Origin: Comamonadaceae bacterium PBBC1
GTDB taxonomy: Bacteria > Pseudomonadota > Gammaproteobacteria > Burkholderiales > Burkholderiaceae_C
Length of the DNA stretch: 48,527 nucleotides
Direction: 5' to 3'
Assembly (NCBI GenBank): GCA_002256145.1
Contig: NKIP01000027.1
Coordinates: 1-48,527, forward strand
Below, piece by piece: positions 1 through 7,502 of the stretch. Numbering within the stretch: position 1 is the first letter of the stretch; each line of letters starts with the position of its first letter. A model generated the notes under the pieces. It made no database searches and was not told the DNA's origin. It was given only the letters and a program-made list of their open reading frames with translations. Made by a program: the position numbers and the translations under genes.

Positions 1-136
1 TGGACGGGTTCAAGGATGGGCACAGGTGGCTCACTGAGGACCTGCCCATGAACCTCAAGCTCTCGAACCGCCAGGTGCGGACCCGCATGCCGGGTGGTGT
101 GGCAGGGGTGCCTCCTACCGGAGGCCCGATGCCGAT
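1..136 (+). ncRNA. Probable group II intron 3' end (domains V and VI)
   Basis: Bases 65-99 fold into a long hairpin with a two-base bulge on the 3' side and a CGC near the 5' base of the stem, the layout of group II intron domain V. The next hairpin, about 101-133, has an inner CCTCC/GGAGG stem and an unpaired A at 129. That A lies 7 nt before a terminal AT at 135-136, which fits the domain VI branch-point and the AY 3' splice-site rule. Nothing upstream in the window reads as the reverse transcriptase, so the intron body would lie outside. The loop of domain V is not the classic GAAA. Family assignment is inference from folding by eye. Confidence 0.45.
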
Positions 137-165
137 CTGTTCGCCTGGGTTCGTGGGTCTTGGCT

Positions 166-603
166 TCAGTCTTGGGTGGCGTTGCGCTGCACACAGGCGA
201 TGTAGGACTCGCCGTCCGGCATGCGGCCTGAGCGTTGGCTTTCAAAAATCATGCGCCCCAAGCATTCCATGGCCCGGTGGTGCGCGTCGTGCAGCGAGTT
301 GAGCCGATGCGTCAGCAATTCCACGGCCTGCCGGATACCCCGGGGTTGGTCGATGCTGCATTGTTCGCTGATGGACAGGTGCATCGAGAGGTGCAAAAAC
401 GGGTTGGTGCGGTTCGGGTCGTCGCTCAGCATGCTGGCCAGGGCGGCATCGACGTCGGCGAGTTCGGCATGGTATTCGGGGTGCTCATCGATCCACTGGC
501 TGACAAGCATTTCCATGGGTTCGAGCGTTTCAGTTGTGCGGGCTTTGGCGTAAACGCCACAGAAAAAGCGCCGAACATCGGCTTGAGAAGGTTGAATCAA
601 CAT
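166..603 (-). CDS. DUF1841 family protein
   Basis: A 145-residue protein of unknown function matching DUF1841 as I remember the family: an N-terminal segment reading QADVRRFFCGVYAKA, then HPEYHAEL, then a HLSMHLSISEQ segment near residue 72. The length is normal for the family, which is found in beta- and gammaproteobacteria. The protein is predicted soluble, with no signal peptide or membrane segment. It is divergent from the thiolase at 718, and its start codon lies 18 bp from the palindrome at 622-641, so both genes may share that operator. Its stop codon lies about 30 bp from the putative group II intron end. No biochemical role can be given. Confidence 0.85.
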   Translation of the reverse strand: MLIQPSQADVRRFFCGVYAKARTTETLEPMEMLVSQWIDEHPEYHAELADVDAALASMLSDDPNRTNPFLHLSMHLSISEQCSIDQPRGIRQAVELLTHRLNSLHDAHHRAMECLGRMIFESQRSGRMPDGESYIACVQRNATQD

Positions 604-621
604 GGTTCAAAAAAGCAGTAA

Positions 622-641
622 AACCGACCGATCGGTCGGTT
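622..641. promoter_or_regulatory. Perfect 20-bp palindrome, probable TetR-family operator
   Basis: The sequence AACCGACCGATCGGTCGGTT is a perfect inverted repeat in the divergent region between the DUF1841 gene and the thiolase. Long ACCG/CGGT palindromes of this kind are typical TetR-family operators. The core ACCGATCGGT recurs at 24294-24303, beside the TetR gene of this window. Binding by that regulator is inference. Confidence 0.6.
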
Positions 642-717
642 AATGACATAAAATCCGAAAGTCAGCACAATACTGCATGTTATACGCAGACACTTCCATC
701 ACCTTCCAGAGACAAAC

Positions 718-1920
718 ATGAATCAAGCCTTTATTTGCGACGCGATCCGTACCCCATTTGGCCGCTATGGCGGTGCCCTGAGCAGCGTGCGCACCGACGA
801 CTTGGGTGCGGTGCCCTTGCGTGCCTTGATGGCCCGCAACCCCAACGTGGACTGGGCTGCCGTGACCGACGTGCTGTACGGCTGCGCCAACCAGGCGGGT
901 GAAGACAACCGCAACGTGGCCCATATGGCCAGCTTGCTGGCCGGTTTACCCATTGACGTGCCCGGTGCTACCATCAACCGCCTGTGCGGCTCGGGTCTGG
1001 ATGCCATTGGCACCGCCGCCCGTGCCATCAAGGCCGGTGAAGCCGGTTTGATGATTGCCGGTGGTGTGGAAAGCATGAGCCGCGCCCCGTTTGTGATGCC
1101 CAAAGCCGAGAGCGCGTTCAGCCGCGCCAACGCCGTGTACGACACCACCATTGGTTGGCGCTTCATCAACAAGCTGATGAAAGCCCAGTACGGCGTGGAT
1201 TCTATGCCCGAGACGGCTGAGAACGTGGCAACCGACTACAAGATTGAGCGGGAAGCGCAGGATCTGATGGCCTACAACAGCCAACTGCGCGCGGTTGCTG
1301 CCATCAAGGCCGGGCACTTGGCCCGCGAGATTGTGGGCGTGAGCATCCCGCAGAAAAAAGGCGATGCGATCATTGTGGACACCGATGAACACCCGCGTGA
1401 AACCAGCCTGGAAGCCTTGGCCAAGCTCAAAGGCGTGGTGCGCCCGGACGGCACGGTGACGGCGGGCAATGCCTCGGGCGTGAACGACGGTGCTTGTGCC
1501 TTGCTGCTGGCCGACGAAGCCACCGCTGCCAAAAACGGCCTGACCCCCAAAGCCCGCATCGTGGGCATGGCCACGGCCGGTGTGTCCCCACGCGTGATGG
1601 GCATTGGCCCTGCGCCCGCCACGCTCAAAGTGCTGGCCCAAACGGGTTTGACCATCGACCACATGGACGTGATCGAGCTGAACGAAGCCTTTGCAGCGCA
1701 AGGTCTGGCCGTGATGCGCATGCTGGGCCTCAAAGACGACGACGCCCGCGTGAACGCCTGGGGCGGCGCGATTGCCTTGGGTCACCCGCTGGGTGCTTCG
1801 GGTGCCCGCTTGGCCACCACCGCCATCAACCGCCTGCAGCAAACCGCTGGCCGCTACGCCCTTTGCACCATGTGCATTGGCGTGGGGCAGGGCATCGCGT
1901 TGATCATCGAGCGCGTTTGA
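718..1920 (+). CDS. pcaF: 3-oxoadipyl-CoA thiolase / acetyl-CoA acyltransferase
   Basis: A thiolase of 400 residues, the standard length, catalysing CoA-dependent cleavage of a 3-oxoacyl-CoA. It carries the nucleophilic Cys90 in NRLCGSG, His356 in GHPLG and Cys386 in CTMCIG. Stretches such as GGALSSVR, DNRNVA and DTTIGWRF match PaaJ/PcaF more closely than generic FadA, so 3-oxoadipyl-CoA (to succinyl-CoA and acetyl-CoA) is the likely substrate. No other pca or paa gene is in the window, so it could equally serve the nearby acyl-CoA pathways. It stands behind the palindrome at 622-641 and is followed by a terminator at 1988-2008. The start has only a weak AGAGA ribosome site. Confidence 0.85.
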   Translation: MNQAFICDAIRTPFGRYGGALSSVRTDDLGAVPLRALMARNPNVDWAAVTDVLYGCANQAGEDNRNVAHMASLLAGLPIDVPGATINRLCGSGLDAIGTAARAIKAGEAGLMIAGGVESMSRAPFVMPKAESAFSRANAVYDTTIGWRFINKLMKAQYGVDSMPETAENVATDYKIEREAQDLMAYNSQLRAVAAIKAGHLAREIVGVSIPQKKGDAIIVDTDEHPRETSLEALAKLKGVVRPDGTVTAGNASGVNDGACALLLADEATAAKNGLTPKARIVGMATAGVSPRVMGIGPAPATLKVLAQTGLTIDHMDVIELNEAFAAQGLAVMRMLGLKDDDARVNAWGGAIALGHPLGASGARLATTAINRLQQTAGRYALCTMCIGVGQGIALIIERV

Positions 1921-1927
1921 GGCAAAA

Positions 1928-1952
1928 ACCCCGGATCAAGTCCGGGGTGACA
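1928..1952. repeat. Single REP-like palindrome of the CCCCGG family
   Basis: This is a hairpin of seven base pairs, CCCCGGA/TCCGGGG, around TCAAG, followed by TGACA. It belongs to the same family as the array at 25047-25375. It sits just after the thiolase stop codon. Confidence 0.75.
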
Positions 1953-1970
1953 AAAGGGTCGAGTCCAAAT

Positions 1971-2360
1971 TCATGCCTCTGGCCACCAGCCCCTTCGGGG
2001 GCTTTTTTGCGCCTGCTCCAGTTCTTCAGCACTGAGCTCGATTTCCATGCGCAAGAGCGCCGCGCCCATGGCTTTGCCCAAGTTGTCTAGGCGCAGGTTG
2101 CGTGCGCCGCCGCCTTGCAGCGCGCCGTGCAACACGAACTTCAGAGCCAGGATGTTGGGCAGTGGCCAAGCATCCACTTGCCCCGGAAGCCAAGGTGCGA
2201 AGTGCGCTTGTACTTTGGCTGCGGTGACTTCGCGCTCGATGATGCGGTAGCCCGCCTCATTCCAAGCCATCAGGCCAAAGTCCACCCAATCGGCCTTGTC
2301 GCCGCTGCGGGCGTGGGCGATGCGGGCCAGCGCAATTTTGATGCGGGGTGAGTGATTCAT
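1971..2360 (-). CDS. AtuA C-terminal-domain-like small protein
   Basis: A 129-residue soluble protein starting near ARIAHARSGDKAD, a signature I associate with the ferredoxin-fold-like domain at the C-terminus of AtuA proteins. Its start overlaps the stop of the DUF1446 gene in an ATGA arrangement, so the two are translationally coupled. Added together (463 + 129 residues) they equal the length of a one-chain AtuA of about 590-600 residues. This indicates a split AtuA whose halves probably work as a complex. The biochemical role of AtuA is unknown beyond its link to acyclic terpene use. The last codons contain a terminator hairpin for the opposite strand. Confidence 0.75.
   Translation of the reverse strand: MNHSPRIKIALARIAHARSGDKADWVDFGLMAWNEAGYRIIEREVTAAKVQAHFAPWLPGQVDAWPLPNILALKFVLHGALQGGGARNLRLDNLGKAMGAALLRMEIELSAEELEQAQKSPRRGWWPEA
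1988..2008 (+). terminator. Rho-independent terminator of the thiolase, inside the converging gene
   Basis: AGCCCC-TTCG-GGGGCT is followed directly by a run of six T on the plus strand, a textbook intrinsic terminator. It lies within the last codons of the minus-strand gene 1971-2360, so that coding end doubles as a terminator for the opposite strand. Confidence 0.85.
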
Positions 2361-3748
2361 GCGCTGGGCTCCAGCATCTCCAAGCGGGCTTGCACCCGGT
2401 TGCGTGGGATCAGCGTGGGCCAGATGCCCATCAATTCGCTGGTGTTGTTCAGGCCCTGAAAGCCGCAGGTGTAGGCCGGGCCACTCAGTGCCATCCAGGG
2501 AAAAAGCCGCCCGAACCCATCGGCCACCGCTTTCACAGAGGTGCGTAGCACCATGCGCACCCAGATTTCGGCGCGTTCATTCAGCTCGGCCGCTGGTGGC
2601 AGCGGGGCCAGCGGACCATGCGCCGAATTGAGCCCGGGGTATTCCACAAATAACTCGTCAAACGGCATTTTTCGCTCATGCAGTTGGCTGCGGATCAGGG
2701 CTTCGGCCGCTTGCACTTTGTCCCAGGCATCGGGCCATGAAAACCCCCAAGTGATCTCGGCCTTGAAGCCATCCCGAAAGCCTGCCACCACCTTGAGTTG
2801 GTCGGTGGGGGCATGGCCTTGTGCACCCGTCAAGCGCACTCGGTGCTGGCCTTCGTCGGTCAGTTGAATCTGGCCCATGTCGAGCACCACATCGGGTGAA
2901 AAATAGGCGTGCGGGTTGTGAACTTCGTAGAGCAGCTGCTGGCGCACAGTGTCGAAGTTGATCAGGCCACCTGTGCCGGGTGCTTTGGTGATGAAGGCCG
3001 TCCCGTCAGGCCAGACCTCTGCAATGGGGTATCCAATGTGCGCCAAGTCTGGAATGTTTTGCCAGCTGCCTTGACTGCCGAAGTTGCCGCCGCTGCCCTG
3101 GCCCGAGCATTCCAGCAGATGCCCCACCGTCAGGCCCTGCGCCAGGCGGTGAAAGTCTTCGGGTGTGGCCGCATCGGCGAGCCTCCATCCCAGAGCGTGC
3201 ACCAGCGGCCCCAGAAACAGTGCGGCATCGGCCACGCGCCCCGTGATCACGATGTCGGCCCCTTGGTCCAGCGCCTCCACAATAGGCTGTGCGCCCAGAT
3301 AGGCGTTGCCAAACACCAAGCGCTCGCGCACGATGGCCACATCAGCGCCGCTCATCATGTGGTCAAAACGCTCGTCGGGTGCTTGCAGTTGGGCCAGCAC
3401 ATCGTCGCCGCTCACCACCGCAATGCGCGGGTGCCAGCCCACAGCACTCAAGGCTTTTTGCACCGCCTGAGCCGCGCCCATGGGATTGAGTCCGCCTGCG
3501 TTGCAAACGAAGCGCACGCCACGAGGCTGCATCAGAGGCCACAGGCGCAAAAGCATGGGCAGCACATCGCGGGCGTAACCCAGCGTCGGGTCGCGCTGGC
3601 GGTCTTTTTGCAAGATGGCCAGGGTCAATTCGGCCAAGTGATCACTGGCGATAAATTGCACCTGGCCACGTTCAATGCTGGCCACCACAGGGTCCCAGCT
3701 GTCACCATAAAAACCAAGTCCAGATCCGATGCGTATCGCGTTTGTCAT
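2357..3748 (-). CDS. DUF1446 / AtuA family protein
   Basis: A 463-residue soluble protein starting IRIGSGLGFYGD, with the NAGGLNPMGAA, ITGRVADAALFLGP and GSGGNFGSQG segments of the DUF1446 (AtuA N-terminal) family. AtuA is the first gene of the acyclic terpene utilisation cluster in Pseudomonas, but its reaction is not established. I chose the ATG at 3748 because homology begins there. The reading frame stays open upstream into the liv promoter region, but that extension is low-complexity and unlike the family. The downstream partner overlaps by ATGA. The gene is divergent from livH across a 177-bp region with an inverted repeat. The atu-like operon lies about 12-21 kb away on the same strand. 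Confidence 0.85.
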   Translation of the reverse strand: MTNAIRIGSGLGFYGDSWDPVVASIERGQVQFIASDHLAELTLAILQKDRQRDPTLGYARDVLPMLLRLWPLMQPRGVRFVCNAGGLNPMGAAQAVQKALSAVGWHPRIAVVSGDDVLAQLQAPDERFDHMMSGADVAIVRERLVFGNAYLGAQPIVEALDQGADIVITGRVADAALFLGPLVHALGWRLADAATPEDFHRLAQGLTVGHLLECSGQGSGGNFGSQGSWQNIPDLAHIGYPIAEVWPDGTAFITKAPGTGGLINFDTVRQQLLYEVHNPHAYFSPDVVLDMGQIQLTDEGQHRVRLTGAQGHAPTDQLKVVAGFRDGFKAEITWGFSWPDAWDKVQAAEALIRSQLHERKMPFDELFVEYPGLNSAHGPLAPLPPAAELNERAEIWVRMVLRTSVKAVADGFGRLFPWMALSGPAYTCGFQGLNNTSELMGIWPTLIPRNRVQARLEMLEPSA

Positions 3749-3847
3749 GAGGCGATATTGAAGCCTTGCGTGTGACTTCGAATGGGGGACAACCCCTAGG
3801 GAAAGTCTCGTGTAAGACATGCACAATCGCACGGTCGTTCGCAAATG

Positions 3848-3876
3848 CTGATGAGGGTTAATTCGAGCCTCATCAG
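3848..3876. promoter_or_regulatory. Inverted repeat in the DUF1446/livH divergent region
   Basis: CTGATGAGG and CCTCATCAG form a perfect 9-bp inverted repeat separated by 11 nt. It lies 50 bp upstream of the livH start. No T-run follows on either strand, so an operator or leader hairpin is more likely than a terminator. The binding protein is unknown. Confidence 0.4.
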
Positions 3877-3925
3877 CCTTCTGTAGTTGAAACTGGCCGA
3901 ACAGAAATACAAAAAGGAGACAAGC

Positions 3926-4801
3926 GTGCAAGTGCTGCAACTGCTCATCAGCGGTGTGGCTCAGGGCTGTATCTACGGACTCATTGCCCTGGGTTTCGTG
4001 CTGATTTACAAGGCCACCGAAACGGTGAGCTTTGCCCAGGGCGACCTGATGATGGTGGGTGCCTTCGCCGGTCTGGCCGCCATGACGTGGCTCGGTTTCC
4101 CGTTCTGGGTCTCGGTGCCTGCCGCCATCGTGGCCATGGGTGTCTTTGGCGTTTTGCTTGAACGCTTGGTCATCCGCCCGATTCTGGGCCAACCCGCTTT
4201 CTCCATCGTCATGCTGACCATCGGCGTAGGCTATGTGTTGCGGGGTCTGATCACCATGATCCCCGATGTCGGCACCGACACCCACACCATGCCCGTGCCC
4301 TATGCCGGCCAAGTCTTGCAAATGGGCGCGTTGGTGGTGGCAGCCGAGCAGTTGGTGGTGATTGCCTTCACCACCGTGTTGTGCCTGGGTCTGTTCGCCA
4401 TGTTCAAGTACAGCAAGCTGGGCATCGCCATGCAGGCTTCTTCGCAGAACCAGCTGGCGGCTTATTACATGGGCATCCCGGTGCAAAGCCTCAACGGTCT
4501 GGTTTGGGGCTTGGCCGCAGGTGTGGCGGCGGTGGCGGGATTGCTGTTGGCACCCATCACCTTTGTGCACGCCAACATGGGCTTCATTGGCCTGAAGGCT
4601 TTTCCGGCTGCTGTGGTCGGTGGCTTTGGCAGTTTGCCCGGTGCCATCGTGGGTGGTCTGGTGATTGGCATCGTCGAGTCACTGTCGGGCTTTTACCTGC
4701 CGGAAGGCTTCAAGGACATTGCCCCCTACATCGTGGTGTTGCTCATGCTGGTGCTCAAGCCCAATGGTTTGTTCGGCGAAAAACTGCGCAAGAAAGTCTG
4801 A
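3926..4801 (+). CDS. livH: Branched-chain-amino-acid-type ABC transporter permease LivH
   Basis: A 291-residue inner-membrane permease of the LivH family with about eight hydrophobic segments. It shows the family patterns GCIYGLIALGF near the N-terminus, FAQGDLMMVGAF, and AFPAAVVGGFGSLPGA near the C-terminus. I place the start at the GTG at 3926, because AAGGAGA lies 6-7 nt upstream and the protein then has the usual N-terminus and length. An in-frame ATG at 3887 would add a hydrophilic tail of 13 residues. It is the first gene of a six-gene operon with livM, livG, livF, an acyl-CoA ligase and a binding protein. The substrate may be an organic acid rather than an amino acid, judging by the ligase. 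Confidence 0.93.
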   Translation: MQVLQLLISGVAQGCIYGLIALGFVLIYKATETVSFAQGDLMMVGAFAGLAAMTWLGFPFWVSVPAAIVAMGVFGVLLERLVIRPILGQPAFSIVMLTIGVGYVLRGLITMIPDVGTDTHTMPVPYAGQVLQMGALVVAAEQLVVIAFTTVLCLGLFAMFKYSKLGIAMQASSQNQLAAYYMGIPVQSLNGLVWGLAAGVAAVAGLLLAPITFVHANMGFIGLKAFPAAVVGGFGSLPGAIVGGLVIGIVESLSGFYLPEGFKDIAPYIVVLLMLVLKPNGLFGEKLRKKV

Positions 4802-4810
4802 GGCCCCCGC

Positions 4811-5887
4811 ATGCGATTCATTTTCAAAACCCAATACAACCAGGACATCACACTGGCCAAGCATGGCGGTCATGTCTTTTGGTACAGCCTGCTGGCGCTG
4901 TTCCTGATCGCTGCACCCTGGGTGGTGGCGGAATACTGGCTGGCCCAGTTGACCTTTGTGCTGATCTACGCGGTGGTTGGTCTGGGACTCATGCTGCTGG
5001 CGGGCTTCACGGGCTTGTTCTCGATGGGGCATGCAGCCTTTTTGGGCGTGGGTGCCTACACCGAAGCGGTGATGGTCAATGCCGGGGTGCCCTTTCCGCT
5101 GGCGCTGATTTGTGCGGGATTGTTCTCAGCCATTGCCGGTGTGGTGGTGGGTTTGCCCGCGCTGCGTGTCAAAGGCATTTACCTGGGCATGGCCACGCTG
5201 TCGTTTGGTTTCATCGTTGAAGAAGGCATTGCCCGTTGGGAACACATGACCGGTGGCAACGCGGGTCTGAGTGTCAACCCGCCCGCCATGCTGGGCTGGA
5301 CACTGGACAGCACAGAATCGTTTTATTACCTGTGTCTGGTGGTCACAGTAGGGTCCACGCTGGCCATCTTGAACCTGCTGCGCTCGTCCACAGGTCGCGC
5401 CTTTGTGGCCATCCGTGATTCCGAAATCTCGGCGCAAAGCATGGGCATTCACCTGGCCCGTTACAAAACCCTGTCTTTCGCCTTGTCGGCTGCGCTGGCA
5501 GGCATTGGCGGCGCTTTGTATGCGCACAAGATCCAGTTCCTCTCACCCGACCAGTTCAACATCATCCAGTCGATCGACTTGTTGCTGATGGTGGTGATCG
5601 GTGGTTTGGGCTCGGTGCATGGGGCCTTCCTCGGCGCGATCTTTTTGATCGTCATGCCGCAATTGATCGCCATGGGCAAAGACTTTTTGCCTGCCGCCAT
5701 TGGTGGTGCCACCGGTTTGCAGGGCACGGTTTACGGCATCGTGTTGATCGCCTTTGTGTTGTTTGAACCGCTAGGTTTGTATGGACGCTGGCTCAAGGTG
5801 CGCACCTGGTTCCAGCTGTTCCCCTTCTACCGCCGTGGCATGTTCAAGCGCCAGAAATCCTTCCAGAAGTCGGACCGCCTCAAATGA
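4811..5887 (+). CDS. livM: Branched-chain-amino-acid-type ABC transporter permease LivM
   Basis: A 358-residue inner-membrane permease of the LivM family. It has an N-terminal hydrophilic stretch of about 25 residues, then some nine to ten membrane segments. Family patterns are GLGLMLLAGFTGLFSMGHAAF, GLPALRVKGIYLGMATL, AIRDSEISAQSMGI and VVIGGLGSVHGAFLGA. It partners LivH to form the channel. It begins 9 bp after livH and its stop overlaps the livG start (ATGA), so all four transporter genes are cotranscribed and coupled. Confidence 0.94.
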   Translation: MRFIFKTQYNQDITLAKHGGHVFWYSLLALFLIAAPWVVAEYWLAQLTFVLIYAVVGLGLMLLAGFTGLFSMGHAAFLGVGAYTEAVMVNAGVPFPLALICAGLFSAIAGVVVGLPALRVKGIYLGMATLSFGFIVEEGIARWEHMTGGNAGLSVNPPAMLGWTLDSTESFYYLCLVVTVGSTLAILNLLRSSTGRAFVAIRDSEISAQSMGIHLARYKTLSFALSAALAGIGGALYAHKIQFLSPDQFNIIQSIDLLLMVVIGGLGSVHGAFLGAIFLIVMPQLIAMGKDFLPAAIGGATGLQGTVYGIVLIAFVLFEPLGLYGRWLKVRTWFQLFPFYRRGMFKRQKSFQKSDRLK

Positions 5888-6714
5888 ACGACGACATCCT
5901 TTTATCTGCTCAGAACCTGAGCGTCCGCTTCGGCGGTGTGCTGGCCGTCAACAACGTCAGCTTTGACGTCAAGCGCGGTGAAGTGTTCACCCTGATCGGC
6001 CCCAATGGCGCAGGCAAGACCACGGTGTTCAACCTGATCAGCCGCATCTACACGCCCACCACGGGTGTGATCGACTATGCAGGGCCTCAAGGCATGCTGC
6101 GCCTGACCGACCAGCCGCCGCACAACATCGCGGGCTTGGGCATTGCCCGCACCTTTCAGAACATTGAATTGTTCGAACACGCCACCGTGCTGCAAAACCT
6201 CTTGATCGGTCGCCACACGCACCGCAAAACCGGGCTGTGGAGCGAGATGTTTTTCAGCAGCAAAACCCGTGCGGCCGAAATCGAAGCGCGTGAAAAGGTC
6301 GAAGAAGTCATCGACTTTTTGGACCTGCAACACCACCGCGACTCGATGGTCGCAGGCTTGCCCTATGGCGTGCGCAAGGTGGTCGAGCTGGCCCGCGCCC
6401 TGTGCACCGAACCCAAGTTGTTGTTGCTGGACGAGCCTTCTTCTGGCCTGAATGTCGAGGAAACCGAAGACATGGCGTTCTGGATTTCCGACATTCAGCA
6501 CGAGCTGGGCATTTCGGTGCTGATGGTTGAGCACGACATGGGCTTGGTGTCCAAAGTGTCGGATCGCGTGCTGGCCATGAGCCAAGGCCAGGAAATCGCT
6601 ACCGGCACACCCAGCCAGGTGCAAAGCGATGCAGGCGTCATCGAAGCCTATCTGGGCTCGGTGGACGATGTGTCCAGCCTGCGTCGTGAAAACCACACAG
6701 CGGAGGCCGCATGA
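5884..6714 (+). CDS. livG: ABC transporter ATP-binding protein LivG
   Basis: A 276-residue cytoplasmic ATPase. Walker A is GPNGAGKTT at residues 39-47, Walker B LLLLDEP near 179-185, and the H-loop histidine is at 217 in VEHDMG. The signature motif is the degenerate LPYGVRK at 159-165 rather than LSGGQ, as in many LivG proteins. It pairs with LivF to drive LivHM. Both ends overlap neighbouring genes by ATGA. The C-terminal 20 residues are hydrophilic and slightly longer than in the E. coli protein. Confidence 0.94.
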   Translation: MNDDILLSAQNLSVRFGGVLAVNNVSFDVKRGEVFTLIGPNGAGKTTVFNLISRIYTPTTGVIDYAGPQGMLRLTDQPPHNIAGLGIARTFQNIELFEHATVLQNLLIGRHTHRKTGLWSEMFFSSKTRAAEIEAREKVEEVIDFLDLQHHRDSMVAGLPYGVRKVVELARALCTEPKLLLLDEPSSGLNVEETEDMAFWISDIQHELGISVLMVEHDMGLVSKVSDRVLAMSQGQEIATGTPSQVQSDAGVIEAYLGSVDDVSSLRRENHTAEAA

Positions 6715-7499
6715 ACGACGCCGTGAACGAGGACATCGTCCTCAAACTGCTCAACGTGGAAAGCGCCTACGGCCCGATCAAGGCCATCCGGGGCGTGAGC
6801 CTGCAGGTCAAAAAAGGCGAGATCGCCACCGTGCTGGGCTCCAACGGGGCGGGCAAAACCACCATCCTCAAAACCATCAGCGGCATCATCGACCCGCGCA
6901 AAGGCTCGGTCGAATTCAAGGGCCAGAACATCACCGCTTTGGACCCCGCGTTGATTGTGCAGCGCGGCCTGATGCATGTGCCCGAAGGCCGTGAAGTGTT
7001 TCCCCTGCTGTCGATCCGCGACAACCTGCTGATGGGCGCTTTCACCCGCAGCGACCGCGATGGTGTGGCCCGCGACATGGAAGCGGTGTACAACTACTTT
7101 CCCATCCTGCGCGAGCGTGCCGCGCAAGACGCCGGCTTGCTCTCGGGCGGTCAGCAGCAAATGCTGGCCATCAGCCGCGCCCTCATGGCCAACCCCGATC
7201 TGATCTTGCTCGACGAACCCAGCCTGGGCCTCTCGCCTAAGCTGACCAAGGAGATTTTCGAGATCGTCGTGCGGATCAACCGCGAACGCGGCACCACCAT
7301 CTTGCTGGTCGAGCAAAACGCCAACATGGCGCTCAATGCCTCGGACTATGGCTATGTGCTGGAAAACGGCCGCATCGTGATGGAAGACACCTGTGCCCGT
7401 CTGCGCGAAAAGGACGACATCAAGGAGTTCTATCTGGGCATGAAAGAAGAGGGCGTGCGCGCCGACCGCCGCTGGAAAAAGAAGAAAACCTGGAGATAA
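6711..7499 (+). CDS. livF: ABC transporter ATP-binding protein LivF
   Basis: A 262-residue cytoplasmic ATPase. Walker A is GSNGAGKTT at 43-51, the signature LSGGQ is at 144-148 and Walker B LILLDEP at 164-170. PEGREVF near residue 91 is the usual LivF segment. It overlaps livG by ATGA and ends 3 bp before the acyl-CoA ligase. The C-terminal extension of about 25 residues is rich in Lys and Arg (RRWKKKKTWR at the end), longer than in the typical 235-residue LivF. This extension occurs in LivF-like proteins of Burkholderiales operons that include a ligase, as far as I recall. Confidence 0.93.
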   Translation: MNDAVNEDIVLKLLNVESAYGPIKAIRGVSLQVKKGEIATVLGSNGAGKTTILKTISGIIDPRKGSVEFKGQNITALDPALIVQRGLMHVPEGREVFPLLSIRDNLLMGAFTRSDRDGVARDMEAVYNYFPILRERAAQDAGLLSGGQQQMLAISRALMANPDLILLDEPSLGLSPKLTKEIFEIVVRINRERGTTILLVEQNANMALNASDYGYVLENGRIVMEDTCARLREKDDIKEFYLGMKEEGVRADRRWKKKKTWR

Positions 7500-7502
7500 G
7501 AG

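Noticed and set aside
3749..4570. An N-terminal extension of the DUF1446 gene into the livH region
   Set aside because: The extension is His/Gln-rich low complexity and overlaps livH in antisense; family homology begins at 3748.
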